Assembly: GCF_012349115.1 (NCBI RefSeq)
Contig: NZ_PQIG01000070.1
Location: 42,673 to 106,672 of the forward strand
Length of the DNA: 64,000 bases
Direction of reading: 5' to 3'
Source of the DNA: Rhizobium ruizarguesonis
GTDB lineage: Bacteria > Pseudomonadota > Alphaproteobacteria > Rhizobiales > Rhizobiaceae
In this document: positions 9,547 to 18,055 of the stretch, piece after piece
Position numbering within the stretch: the first letter of the stretch is position 1
Layout: every line of letters starts with the position of its first letter
Program-made: the position numbers and the translations under genes
The notes under the pieces: generated by a model
Told to the model about the DNA's origin: nothing
Databases searched by the model: none
What the model saw: only the letters and a program-made list of their open reading frames with translations

Positions 9547-11349
9547 ATGGCAGATCTCGTCGATCCGGTACAGCGCGCGTTTCTCGGCGTGGAGAAATCC
9601 GCGCTCGACAATCGCTGGGTGGCGCGGCTCGACCAGGCCGGGCAGAACCGCGCGCTGGCCATGTCGCAGATTCACGGCTTGCCGGATCTGATCGCCCGGG
9701 TGCTCGCCGGGCGCGGCGTGACGGTGGACGAGGCGATCGAATTCCTCGATCCGACGATCCGCAGCCTGATGCCCGATCCCCATAAGCTGACCGATTGCGA
9801 AAAGGCCGCGACCCGCCTCCTGCGCGCGATCGAGCGCGGCGAGAGCGTTGCGATCTTCGGCGACTATGATGTCGACGGCGCAGCCTCCTCGGCACTGATG
9901 TTCCGCTTTCTCAGCCATTTCGGCGTCAGGGCGACCATCTATATCCCCGACCGAGTCTTCGAAGGTTACGGCCCCAATCCGGCGGCGATCAATCAGTTGA
10001 TCGATAACGGCGCTCAGCTGATCGTCACCGTCGATTGCGGCTCCACCAGCCACGAGGCGCTGGCCGCCGCTGCCGCGCGCAATATCGATGTCTTCGTCAT
10101 CGATCACCACCAGGTGACACATGAGCTGCCGCCCTGCCATGCGCTGGTCAACCCGAACCGCGAGGACGATCTCTCGGGGCAGGGGCATCTTTGCGCGGCC
10201 GGCGTGGTCTTCATGGTGCTGGTCGCGACGCTCCGGCTGCTGCGCGCGGCCGGTAACAAGCGCATCCTGGCGATCGACCTGCTGCAATGGCTGGATATCG
10301 TGGCACTGGCAACGGTCTGCGATGTCGTACCGCTGAAGGGCCTCAACCGCGCCTATGTGGTGAAGGGTCTTGTCGCTGCCCGGCACCAGAGCAATGCCGG
10401 GCTTGCCGCACTCTTCCGCAAGGCGGGGCTCGCGGGTCCCGTGACACCCTATCATTTTGGCTTCCTGATCGGCCCGCGCATCAATGCCGGCGGGCGGATC
10501 GGCGACGCGGCACTCGGAAGCCGGCTGCTGACGCTCGACGACGCCGGCGAGGCGGAGGTGATCGCGCAGCGTCTCGACGAGCTCAACCGCGAGCGCCAGG
10601 CGATGGAGGCGATCATGCTGCAGGAGGCGGAAGCCGAGGCGCTCGCCGAATATGGTGACGGCGAGGGCGCCTCCGTCATCGTCACCGCCCATGAGAAATG
10701 GCATCCCGGCATCGTCGGGCTGATCGCGGCGCGGCTGAAAGAGAAATTCAAGCGTCCGGCCTTCGCGATCGCCTTCGATCCCTCCGGCCGCGGCACCGGC
10801 TCGGGCCGCTCCATCAACGGCTTCGACATGGGCAGAATGGTGCGGGCTGCGGTCGACGAAGGGATACTCGTCAAGGGCGGCGGCCACGCGATGGCCGCGG
10901 GACTGACGGTCGAGCGCGCCAATCTCGGCAGGCTGAGAACCTTCTTCACGGAGAAGGCGGCAAAAACGGTGGCCGGCCTCGTTGCCAACGAGACCCTGAA
11001 GATCGACGGTGCGATCGGCGCAAGCGGCGCCACGCTCGAACTCATCGACCGCCTGGAGGCCGCCGGCCCCTATGGCTCCGGCCACGCACAGCCGCTCTTC
11101 GCCGTGCCGGCGCATCGTGTGCGCGACGCGCGCCTAGTCGGCGAGAAACATGTGAAGGTGACGCTGGAGGCCATGGACGGATCGCGGCTCGACGGCATCG
11201 CCTTTCGCGCCGCCGATACGCCGCTTGGCAATCTTCTCATCAATTCACGCGGCGCCAGCCTGCATGTCGCCGGTTCGCTCGGTGCCGACCACTACCAGGG
11301 TGCACGCCGCATCCAGCTGCGCGTCTGCGATGCAGCGCCGGCGAAATAG
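9547..11349 (+). CDS. recJ: Single-stranded-DNA-specific exonuclease RecJ
   Basis: 600 aa from ATG 9547, with GGAG six bases upstream; ATG 9526 is possible but worse. 5'-3' ssDNA exonuclease acting in RecFOR recombination, mismatch and base-excision repair. DHH-family motifs are clear: IFGDYDVDG at about 103-111 (metal site), VTVDCG near 161-165, D186-H-H, and the DHHA1-domain GGGHA near 443. Full length for the family. It stands alone after the small membrane protein; the glpX gene that commonly separates hom and recJ in related bacteria is not here. Confidence 0.96.
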   Translation: MADLVDPVQRAFLGVEKSALDNRWVARLDQAGQNRALAMSQIHGLPDLIARVLAGRGVTVDEAIEFLDPTIRSLMPDPHKLTDCEKAATRLLRAIERGESVAIFGDYDVDGAASSALMFRFLSHFGVRATIYIPDRVFEGYGPNPAAINQLIDNGAQLIVTVDCGSTSHEALAAAAARNIDVFVIDHHQVTHELPPCHALVNPNREDDLSGQGHLCAAGVVFMVLVATLRLLRAAGNKRILAIDLLQWLDIVALATVCDVVPLKGLNRAYVVKGLVAARHQSNAGLAALFRKAGLAGPVTPYHFGFLIGPRINAGGRIGDAALGSRLLTLDDAGEAEVIAQRLDELNRERQAMEAIMLQEAEAEALAEYGDGEGASVIVTAHEKWHPGIVGLIAARLKEKFKRPAFAIAFDPSGRGTGSGRSINGFDMGRMVRAAVDEGILVKGGGHAMAAGLTVERANLGRLRTFFTEKAAKTVAGLVANETLKIDGAIGASGATLELIDRLEAAGPYGSGHAQPLFAVPAHRVRDARLVGEKHVKVTLEAMDGSRLDGIAFRAADTPLGNLLINSRGASLHVAGSLGADHYQGARRIQLRVCDAAPAK

Positions 11350-11398
11350 AGTGGTCGCGCAAGAGCGCTGACGATGTGAAGTGTCAAGGGAGAGAAAG

Positions 11399-11473
11399 TG
11401 GTACGCCCTAGGGGAGTCGAACCCCTCTTCCCAGAATGAAAATCTGGTGTCCTAACCGATAGACGAAGGGCGC
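11399..11473 (-). tRNA. tRNA-Glu (anticodon TTC), copy 1
   Basis: 75 nt including encoded CCA. On the minus strand the acceptor GCGCCCT pairs with AGGGCGT (one G-U at the end), discriminator A, anticodon stem CCAGA/TCTGG with loop TTTTCAT (anticodon TTC), and T-loop GTTCGACTC. It reads GAA codons. It is identical to copy 3 and part of a 114-bp duplication. Confidence 0.95.
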
Positions 11474-11726
11474 TTCCTTCATGGTGGCGCCCTTATAGTC
11501 AGCACCTTCGAAGGCCGCAAGCGCCAAGGCACGAAAAAATCATCGTTTTCGCCGATTTTTTTGCTGCTGTGGAAAATCGCGGCGTTGGTTACGGCGGAGT
11601 GGAGAAAAATCAAGCCGGCGGGCTAGGATGGGCCGCGTTGCGCGAACCCGAAGGATTCTCCTCGAGGGGACTCACAGGGCCGGCCAAGGTCGATCGAAAC
11701 GGATGACGATTGCCTATCATCAGGAG

Positions 11727-11801
11727 TGGTACGCCCTAGGGGAGTCGAACCCCTCTTTACAGAATGAGAATCTGTCGTCCTAACCGATAGACGAAGGGCG
11801 C
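11727..11801 (-). tRNA. tRNA-Glu (anticodon CTC)
   Basis: 75 nt with encoded CCA and the same acceptor, D and T arms as the flanking tRNA-Glu genes. The anticodon arm differs: stem ACAGA/TCTGT, loop TTCTCAT, anticodon CTC (GAG codons). It lies between the two identical TTC genes. Confidence 0.95.
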
Positions 11802-11875
11802 AGGCAGCCTCGTTAAAATAGGAGCGCGCGCCGGCTTCTGCAAGCGGAAGTGATGGCTTCTTTATGGAGAGAAAG

Positions 11876-11950
11876 TGGTACGCCCTAGGGGAGTCGAACC
11901 CCTCTTCCCAGAATGAAAATCTGGTGTCCTAACCGATAGACGAAGGGCGC
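11876..11950 (-). tRNA. tRNA-Glu (anticodon TTC), copy 3
   Basis: 75 nt, base-for-base the same as the gene at 11399, including the encoded CCA. The flanks are duplicated as well, which points to recent duplication or gene conversion rather than two old paralogs. Confidence 0.95.
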
Positions 11951-11979
11951 TTCCTTCGTGGTGGCGCCCTTATAGTCAG

Positions 11980-12147
11980 GCGTTTTGAATCCCGCAAGCG
12001 GCAATTGCGGTTTCTTTCAAAAAAATGACAGGAAATCCGAGTGCGTTCGCGAAGTCGATTATTGAAGCCGAATCAATAGGCTGCCGGCTGTTTCTTTGTT
12101 GAGGCGAGGTGGTGCTGCCGTAACGTTATGTAAAAAACGCGCGGCCG
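11980..12147. other. Intergenic, nothing recognised
   Basis: Between the tRNA-Glu promoter side and the 3' end of the M15 lipoprotein gene. It should hold the promoter of the third tRNA-Glu. I see no gene or strong hairpin. Confidence 0.5.
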
Positions 12148-13203
12148 TCAGATCGCCCTTGCGGTCGTTATCGGTGCGCGTTTGCCGCCGCAGCCCCAGT
12201 TCCAGTCACGCGTTTTGCCGGTATCGAGGTGGACCGAATCCGTATGGCAATAGGTGCCGACGCCGCCGCGGTCCGGCAACGAGCGGATATAGGCGGCGAT
12301 ATCCCATTTCGCGACACCGTCGATCTGGATGTCGGCTGCCTCGCAGCTCTTGTGCATCGATTCGTCAGCGCCGCCGACCAGACGGTTATGCTCTTCGTCT
12401 CGATAGCCGGAGGTGACGATGACCGGTCGGCCGAAATGGTTTTCGACCGTCTTGATCACCTTCAGCAGATCGGGCTTGAAGCAACCGACCTCGACCTTGT
12501 CGTTCTGGAGATGCAACCCGTTCGGCGCGATGCGCGTCATGCCGGGCAGGGCGGCCCTGTGCAGCAGGCCGGAGAGGCTGCCGAGCAGGTTCTGCTTCGG
12601 CGCGCTGTAGAGCGCATTCATCGTCGAGGTCGGAATGCTGCCCGTCGCCAACGACGCTGTCTGCACAGGCGCAAGCTGCGTGCTGTCATTCTGTGAGGAT
12701 TGCTGCGGCAGCACCGGCTCTGCCGGCTGTGTGGGCACGGGGGGCTGGCTATAGACGCTGCTTCGCGCCGGAGCTACACCTTCCACCGGCGCATAGGCCT
12801 GCGGCTGAATGACGGTGGACGTGCTGTTGTTCTGCGGCGCCGGCTGGTGATCGGAAAAGATGCTCATCGCCTGCGCGTTGATCCGGGTCGACTGCAGGAC
12901 GAGCCCGCCGATATTGGCAGGGGGCGCTGTCGCCGGATCGGCGAGCGGAGCGGCGGCATTCGGACCTTGTGCCACGACCTGAGGCGCGGCTTGAGCGCCG
13001 GAGACGTTGACGAGCCGGGGATCCGTATAGACCGAACGTGGGGCAGGGCTTGCGGGCGCTGCCGTGGCAAGCTGCGGTGCTGCCGCTTGTGCTGGAACCG
13101 CTGCGGCGGAATCGAGTGCCTTCTTGTCCGACGCGCAGCCGGTCAGCGCCAGCACCGAGGTGGCGATCAGCAAAGCGCCCGTCACGGGCATCCGCATCTG
13201 CAT
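12148..13203 (-). CDS. YcbK-like M15-family lipoprotein (putative peptidoglycan peptidase)
   Basis: About 351 aa from ATG 13203; a TTG at 13212 has the better-spaced GGAG. The signal peptide ends in a lipobox LTGC (MRMPVTGALLIATSVLALTGC), giving a lipid-anchored envelope protein. A long Ala/Pro/Gln-rich linker follows. The C-terminal domain of about 110 residues shows Peptidase_M15_3/YcbK features: PVIVTSGYRDEEHNR, the zinc-site MHKSCEAADIQ, and SVHLDTG. These are the expected His/Asp/His ligands of a DD-carboxypeptidase-type metalloenzyme that trims peptidoglycan. Catalysis is inferred, since some YcbK proteins are uncharacterised. Alone and on the minus strand. Confidence 0.8.
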   Translation of the reverse strand: MQMRMPVTGALLIATSVLALTGCASDKKALDSAAAVPAQAAAPQLATAAPASPAPRSVYTDPRLVNVSGAQAAPQVVAQGPNAAAPLADPATAPPANIGGLVLQSTRINAQAMSIFSDHQPAPQNNSTSTVIQPQAYAPVEGVAPARSSVYSQPPVPTQPAEPVLPQQSSQNDSTQLAPVQTASLATGSIPTSTMNALYSAPKQNLLGSLSGLLHRAALPGMTRIAPNGLHLQNDKVEVGCFKPDLLKVIKTVENHFGRPVIVTSGYRDEEHNRLVGGADESMHKSCEAADIQIDGVAKWDIAAYIRSLPDRGGVGTYCHTDSVHLDTGKTRDWNWGCGGKRAPITTARAI

Positions 13204-13335
13204 GTTACGCAAGTGACAGTCTCCAGTTGATGCAGAAAATCGGCGAAAAACGCTTTTCTTCCGCTTCGAGTCGCCAGGAGATTGCCTGCGGGGCCGGATC
13301 GCGGCAAGCGTCAAGGCGCCGGCCGGACCCGAAAT

Positions 13336-13370
13336 CGAAAAAGCCGCAAGCCTCGCAAAAGCCTTGCGGC
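13336..13370 (-). terminator. Rho-independent terminator of gloA
   Basis: On the minus strand an 8-bp stem GCCGCAAG/CTTGCGGC with a 12-nt loop is followed by TTTTTCGATTTC, 8 bp past the stop of the glyoxalase gene. Confidence 0.9.
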
Positions 13371-13378
13371 GAAAAGCC

Positions 13379-13819
13379 TTACCAGGCGCCGGTATTGCCC
13401 ATCGAGGCCCAGGGTTCGGCGGCCGGAAGGGGGCTGCCCTTTTGCAGGATTTCGATCGAGATGCCGTCGGGCGAGCGCACGAAGGCCATGTTCCCGTCGC
13501 GCGGCGGCCGGTTGATGGTGACGCCGTTGTCCATCAGATTCTGGCAGGTCGCGTAAATATCGTCGACCTCATAAGCGAGGTGGCCGAAATTGCGTCCTCC
13601 GCTATAATCTTCCGTATCCCAGTTGTAGGTCAGTTCGAGGCAGGGAGCTTTTTCGCTGCGCGCACGGTCGAGATCGTCGCGAGCGGCCAGAAAAACCAGG
13701 GTGAAGCGGCCTTTCTCGTTTTCGTGGCGGCGAATCTCCTCCAGCCCGAACAGCGTGGTGTAAAAAGCGAGCGAGGCGTCCAGGTCTTTGACGCGTACCA
13801 TTGTGTGGAGATAACGCAT
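13379..13819 (-). CDS. gloA: Lactoylglutathione lyase (glyoxalase I)
   Basis: 146 aa. The start is ATG 13819, with GGAG eight bases upstream; a longer frame back to 13879 has no such site. It isomerises the methylglyoxal-glutathione hemithioacetal to S-lactoylglutathione. The vicinal-oxygen-chelate fold has the four metal ligands in their usual places: H5, E62, H80 and E123. ELTYNW and GRNFGHLAYEVDDI are typical GloA segments. Monocistronic, ending in a strong terminator. Confidence 0.93.
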   Translation of the reverse strand: MRYLHTMVRVKDLDASLAFYTTLFGLEEIRRHENEKGRFTLVFLAARDDLDRARSEKAPCLELTYNWDTEDYSGGRNFGHLAYEVDDIYATCQNLMDNGVTINRPPRDGNMAFVRSPDGISIEILQKGSPLPAAEPWASMGNTGAW

Positions 13820-14014
13820 TCTATCTACTCCTTTATTGGGGCTGGCTTTTTTCAGCGAGCCGAGGTCAGCTTCGGGCAAGTCATCTTTATAAAATGTGCA
13901 GCTGGGAATAACCGAAAACTAGGACTTGCGCTTATCCGTTACCAAGATGTTAATCTTGATTTCAAGAATCAGTTAACCGTAACAGTGTGACGCGTATTCG
14001 AGGGGCTGGCGACA

Positions 14015-14593
14015 ATGGCTGACAGGATTTCATCGAACGAATACTCCGACCTCGACGAGCTATCGGGAGAAGCGGTCGATCTTGTTGAAATCACCGGGGT
14101 CGTCAAGTGGTTCGACGTCGCCAAGGGTTTCGGCTTCATCGTGCCCGACAACGGCTTGCAGGATGTTCTCCTGCACGTGACCTGCCTGCGACGCGACGGT
14201 TACCAGACGATCCTCGAGGGAACGCGCATCGTCGCCCTCATCCAGCGCCGCGAGCGTGGCTATCAGGCTTTCAAGATCCTCTCGATGGACCAGTCGACCG
14301 CGGTTCATCCCTCGCAGTTGCCGCCGGTGCGCACCCATGTGCAGGTCACCGCGACGAGCGGACTCGAGCGTGCGCTCGTCAAGTGGTTCAACCGCACCAA
14401 GGGCTTCGGCTTCCTGACGCGCGGCGAGGGCACCGAAGACATCTTCGTGCACATGGAAACGCTCCGCCGCTTCGGCCTGACGGAACTGCGCCCCGGCCAG
14501 GTGGTCCTCGTGCGCTTCGGCCCCGGCGAAAAGGGCCTGATGGCCGCAGAGATCCATCCTGACGTTCCGAGCCCGGCAAGCCGGTCGCACTGA
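14015..14593 (+). CDS. Tandem cold-shock-domain protein
   Basis: 192 aa with two cold-shock (OB-fold) domains. The first (about 28-88) has [16 protein letters not shown] and DVLLHV; the second (about 120-185) has [16 protein letters not shown] and DIFVHM. KGFGF is the RNP1 and D(V/I)(L/F)(L/V)H the RNP2 nucleic-acid-binding strand. Dual-CSD proteins are common in alphaproteobacteria and bind RNA or ssDNA; no specific target is inferable. The DUF192 gene starts 2 bp after its stop, so the two are probably one operon. Confidence 0.93.
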   Translation: MADRISSNEYSDLDELSGEAVDLVEITGVVKWFDVAKGFGFIVPDNGLQDVLLHVTCLRRDGYQTILEGTRIVALIQRRERGYQAFKILSMDQSTAVHPSQLPPVRTHVQVTATSGLERALVKWFNRTKGFGFLTRGEGTEDIFVHMETLRRFGLTELRPGQVVLVRFGPGEKGLMAAEIHPDVPSPASRSH

Positions 14594-14595
14594 AC

Positions 14596-15084
14596 ATGCG
14601 CGGCCTAATCCTATTTGATGCCATCAGAAGCGCCATATTGGCGCTTTTTTTCATGGTCGCGCTGCCGGCTTTGGCCGAGGAGCAGATGCGGTTCGACAAG
14701 GAGCCGCTGCTCATCCAGACCGCGGCGGGCAAGGTGCTGCATTTCACCGTCGAGATTGCCTCGACCCCGGATCAGCGCGCCCGTGGACTGATGTTTCGCA
14801 AGGTGATGGCCGACGATGCCGGTATGATCTTCGATTTCGACGAGCCGCGGCGCGTCACCATGTGGATGGAAAACACCATCCTGCCGCTCGACATGCTCTT
14901 TGCCGACGACACCGGAACGATTCGCCACATCAAGGAAAAGGCAGTGCCCTATTCGCGTGACATCATCGATTCGATGGGCGCGGTGAAATACGTCGTCGAA
15001 CTCAATGCCGGCATCGTTGCCAAACTCGGAATCAAGCCTGGCGACAGGATCGTCAGCGCCACGACGACCAAGAAGGCGAAGTAA
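14596..15084 (+). CDS. DUF192 exported protein
   Basis: 162 aa. Signal peptide (residues 8-26, ALFFMVALPALAEE), then a DUF192 domain: FTVEIASTPDQRARGLMFRKVMADDAGMIFDF, MWMENTILPLDMLF and YVVELNAG. This is a small beta fold found in periplasmic proteins, without a settled biochemical role. Placed 2 bp after the cold-shock gene. Confidence 0.88.
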   Translation: MRGLILFDAIRSAILALFFMVALPALAEEQMRFDKEPLLIQTAAGKVLHFTVEIASTPDQRARGLMFRKVMADDAGMIFDFDEPRRVTMWMENTILPLDMLFADDTGTIRHIKEKAVPYSRDIIDSMGAVKYVVELNAGIVAKLGIKPGDRIVSATTTKKAK

Positions 15085-15149
15085 CGGCGCGCGCGACCGC
15101 GAGCGGCGCTGCGCCTGTCAAGGAATTCAACAATATCGGGATATTTGAA

Positions 15150-15226
<77 letters not shown>

Positions 15227-15408
15227 TGCCGTGAATGGCAGGGGAGATACACGGTTCACTTCGCCGTCGCAACCCATAAATCCTGCTCTGGCCGAAGATT
15301 CCTCGCCGAACCTGTGGATGCAAGACAGAAAAATCTTGATGGGTCGCCAGTGTGCTTGATCGCGCGAGTCCGTCTGCCTGGCGCAATTGGCGTCAGGGCA
15401 AGGCTACC

Positions 15409-15936
<528 letters not shown>

Positions 15937-15938
15937 TC

Positions 15939-16244
15939 ATGTCTGCCAAGATCTATCGTCCAGCCAAGACCGCCATGCAGTCCGGCAAGGCCAAGACCCA
16001 TCTCTGGGTGCTTGAGTTCGATCAGGAGTCGCCGCGCAAGATCGATCCGATCATGGGCTACACCTCTTCGGGTGATATGCGCCAGCAGGTGAAGCTCACC
16101 TTCGAAACGCAGGAACTCGCCGAAGCCTATGCCCAGCGCAGCGGCATCGAATACCGCGTCATCGCGCCGAAGGACCCTGTCCGTCAGGTTGTCGCCTATC
16201 CCGACAATTTCCGTTATACCCGCACGCAGCCCTGGACGCACTGA
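15939..16244 (+). CDS. NDUFS4-like complex I accessory subunit (ETC_C1 family)
   Basis: 101 aa from ATG 15939, with GGAGACG upstream. Matches the short ETC complex I conserved family (mitochondrial 18-kDa/NDUFS4 homologs): AKIYRPAKTAMQSGKAKTH, W-x-LEFDQESPRKIDPIMGY, SSGDMRQQVKLTFETQELAEAYAQRSG and a Tyr/Arg-rich C terminus (FRYTRTQPWTH). In alphaproteobacteria this accessory protein binds the peripheral arm of NADH:ubiquinone oxidoreductase. It lies 57 bp upstream of tRNA-Arg; no other nuo genes are nearby. Confidence 0.85.
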   Translation: MSAKIYRPAKTAMQSGKAKTHLWVLEFDQESPRKIDPIMGYTSSGDMRQQVKLTFETQELAEAYAQRSGIEYRVIAPKDPVRQVVAYPDNFRYTRTQPWTH

Positions 16245-16301
16245 GATTTCTCGTCCAGATATGCCGCATCCCGGTCGCGCTCCCAGGCGCGGCCAACAGA
16301 C

Positions 16302-16380
<79 letters not shown>

Positions 16381-16423
16381 ATTTCAATGACTTACCTCAA
16401 CCCTCGCTTTCTCGCTGGCTCCA

Positions 16424-16442
16424 GGGTAACACTGGGGGTAAC
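16424..16442 (+). promoter_or_regulatory. Tandem GGGTAAC motifs beside attL
   Basis: Two GGGTAAC copies at 16424-16430 and 16436-16442 (12-bp period), 43 bp inside the left attachment core. The same paired motif lies at the other end of the prophage (54274-54292, 11-bp period). After excision the two pairs would flank the joined core, as arm-type integrase or excisionase sites do. Function inferred from position only. Confidence 0.5.
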
Positions 16443-16465
16443 GGCCGCGGCATTTCGCCTACGAG

Positions 16466-16500
16466 AAACCCCGGCCCGCCGGTGACGGCGGCCGAGGTTT
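16466..16500 (-). terminator. Probable terminator of the leftward prophage operon
   Basis: Long imperfect hairpin, AAACCCCGGCCCGCC against GGCGGCCGAGGTTT with loop GGTGAC, ending in TTTCTC on the minus strand. It lies just past the stop of the acidic 93-aa protein and before the attachment core. Confidence 0.6.
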
Positions 16501-16528
16501 GATCGAGGCTATCTGCGAACCCGACTCA

Positions 16529-16810
16529 CTATCCGTCTTCGGTGAGGTTGCTGTCCAACTCGTCGCCATTCGGCTCAGTGTCTCCACCGTCCTCGTCGTT
16601 CTCGTCTTCGATTTCCAAATCGGCCTGTTCCGAACCCACCGGCATATACCAGTGGGTTTGCGTCACATGCTCAGGGGCGCCGAGGCTGGGTTCGTTGTCG
16701 TTGTCGGGTTCCAGGTTCTCGTCGCCGTCCAGGAGATCGAGCAGGGCGATCAGTTCTTCGATGTATCCCTCTAGTGTTTCGCGTCGCAGCTCCTGGACCA
16801 CGTTGCTCAT
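16529..16810 (-). CDS. Acidic small prophage protein, unknown
   Basis: 93 aa, not recognised. The N-terminal third is predicted helical (LRRETLEGYIEELIALLDLLDGD); the rest is a strongly acidic, probably disordered tail rich in D, E and N. The very acidic composition recalls DNA-mimic or chaperone-like phage proteins, but there is no direct evidence. Its start overlaps the stop of the upstream gene by 4 bp, so the two are translationally coupled. Confidence 0.7.
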   Translation of the reverse strand: MSNVVQELRRETLEGYIEELIALLDLLDGDENLEPDNDNEPSLGAPEHVTQTHWYMPVGSEQADLEIEDENDEDGGDTEPNGDELDSNLTEDG

Positions 16811-17673
16811 ACGGCTGCCCTCCCGGCGACTTCTGCCACGGAGTCTATGAAGCGAGCGATTTGCCCAAGCGGGCTATCATCAGACTTCGTGATTTTCATG
16901 AGCGCACCTGCGGTGACGGCGAGGGCGTCAGCTTTCATTCCCAAGCCGGCGACCGTGTAGGCCGGGCACTGGGAGACCTCATTGGCCGCCGTTAGAAGCC
17001 GACCGTCGGCCTCCTTGACGCGCAGCCGAGCTGCATCGGCTCCAGAGATTTCGCGAAGATGCGCGGTTTCGGCCTCATACTGTTCAGCGAGCCCGATATT
17101 CACTTCGTACTCCCTGATCATCTTATCGCGAAACGATTGATGGCGGACACGAGCTTTTTCTGTACGGCCCTTCGGAGAGGATTGCTTCCATTTCTCGACT
17201 ATCTCCCGAGCCCTGCTACTCGTTAGGATCGAGAAGCAGGTCCGCGGAGTTCCGCGCCGGAATTTTGCTGACATCCGCTTCGTCAGGTCGGCCGTGTCTC
17301 TCATGATAAAGCGGCCAATTATATCCCGCTCGCCGTCGTCTAAGTAACTACCATTCTGCGCGTTTGCGCCCCATAGCAGCGCCTCGGGAGCGAGTGGCCA
17401 CCGATGCTTCCACTCATCGGCCAACCACTCTCGGGCTTGGTGCGCCTCCTTCAGATCGATGCAGGCATCGCAGAAGCCTTGGTATGCCGAGATCAACTCG
17501 GGGCTCTCCGCCTGGTCGTGAAGGCCTGATGACGTCAAGGCGCCAGCGCCATGCGCATCAGGCGCCAGGGCGACAGCTGCGGCCGTCGACGCAGTGGCGA
17601 GACCCCAAAGAAGGGCACGGCGGGTGGTGCTGGGCAAGCCTTCGGCGGTAGCCGCAATTGCTTCATTCGGCAT
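16807..17673 (-). CDS. Prophage protein with Tat-like N terminus, unknown
   Basis: 288 aa, not recognised. The N terminus has STTRRALLWGLATASTAAAVALAPDAHGAG: a twin-arginine pair, a hydrophobic run and a small-residue cleavage-like site, suggestive of Tat or Sec export. The body is mostly helical and charged, with three Cys-containing segments (FCDACIDL, TCFSIL, SQCPAY). It is the first gene of the leftward operon, 120 bp from the divergent XRE gene, with an operator-like site 25 bp before its start. Expression opposite to the early genes suggests a lysogenic (resident) gene. Confidence 0.7.
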   Translation of the reverse strand: MPNEAIAATAEGLPSTTRRALLWGLATASTAAAVALAPDAHGAGALTSSGLHDQAESPELISAYQGFCDACIDLKEAHQAREWLADEWKHRWPLAPEALLWGANAQNGSYLDDGERDIIGRFIMRDTADLTKRMSAKFRRGTPRTCFSILTSSRAREIVEKWKQSSPKGRTEKARVRHQSFRDKMIREYEVNIGLAEQYEAETAHLREISGADAARLRVKEADGRLLTAANEVSQCPAYTVAGLGMKADALAVTAGALMKITKSDDSPLGQIARFIDSVAEVAGRAAV

Positions 17674-17697
17674 GGTTAGCTCCTAATTGTGTCTGAC

Positions 17698-17713
17698 ACC
17701 AAATTAACTTGGT
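17698..17713. promoter_or_regulatory. Operator-like repeat ACCAA-N6-TTGGT (site 1)
   Basis: Perfect inverted repeat ACCAA ATTAAC TTGGT, 25 bp upstream of the leftward gene starting at 17673. It is immediately preceded by another short palindrome, GTGTCTGACAC (17690-17700). The arms and spacing are the same as site 2, which favours binding by one dimeric protein, most simply the adjacent XRE regulator. Confidence 0.7.
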
Positions 17714-17766
17714 ATCTTAACCATGACGGTGTTTCTTGTTGCAGTCAACACTAAAATGGGTATGGT

Positions 17767-17782
17767 ACCAAAATTCATTGGT
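17767..17782. promoter_or_regulatory. Operator-like repeat ACCAA-N6-TTGGT (site 2)
   Basis: ACCAA AATTCA TTGGT, ending 11 bp before the ATG of the XRE gene at 17793, a position that would block its own translation start or promoter. Together with site 1 it covers both sides of the divergent promoter region. Confidence 0.7.
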
Positions 17783-17792
17783 TGGAAACAAA

Positions 17793-18047
17793 ATGCCTAT
17801 AACTGGATTTCAGATTAAAGCCGCTCGTTCTCTCATCGGAATGGAGCAGGTCGAGCTTGCTGCAAAGGCGGGTGTCAGCGCCAATACAATAAGGAACATG
17901 GAAGCTGCTGGAGCCGAACGCATAAGTGTTCGCACTGGCACTCTCGATGCCGTAACGGACGCGCTCAAAGCCGCGGGTGTCTTAATTATTGATCAGGGGC
18001 CGAGCGATGGTGGCGCAGGCGTTCGCCTCATAAGCAAAGGAGCATAG
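17793..18047 (+). CDS. Small XRE-type helix-turn-helix regulator
   Basis: 84 aa from ATG 17793, with GGAAAC upstream. One HTH_3 domain (about 8-60): FQIKAARSLIGMEQVELAAKAGVSANTIRNMEAAG, with the recognition helix at VSANTIRNME. The short C terminus has no LexA-type peptidase, so any induction is not by self-cleavage. Its place in a divergent region with two matching inverted repeats fits a Cro- or repressor-like role in the lysogeny decision. Its stop is only 8 bp from the convergent RHH gene. Confidence 0.85.
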   Translation: MPITGFQIKAARSLIGMEQVELAAKAGVSANTIRNMEAAGAERISVRTGTLDAVTDALKAAGVLIIDQGPSDGGAGVRLISKGA

Positions 18048-18055
18048 ACCCAATC

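Larger units (their letters stand above)
11389..11979. repeat. Duplicated tRNA-Glu(TTC) units with shared flanks
   Basis: The segment 11389-11502 recurs at 11866-11979 (offset 477 bp, 114 bp, one mismatch: CTTCATGG versus CTTCGTGG). Each copy contains a complete tRNA-Glu(TTC) plus about 10 bp of 3' flank and 29 bp of 5' leader. The tRNA-Glu(CTC) gene and about 220 bp of unique sequence without genes lie between them. Confidence 0.9.

Noticed and set aside
9532..11115. Long minus-strand frame opposite recJ
   Set aside because: Shadow; RecJ motifs are all on the plus strand.
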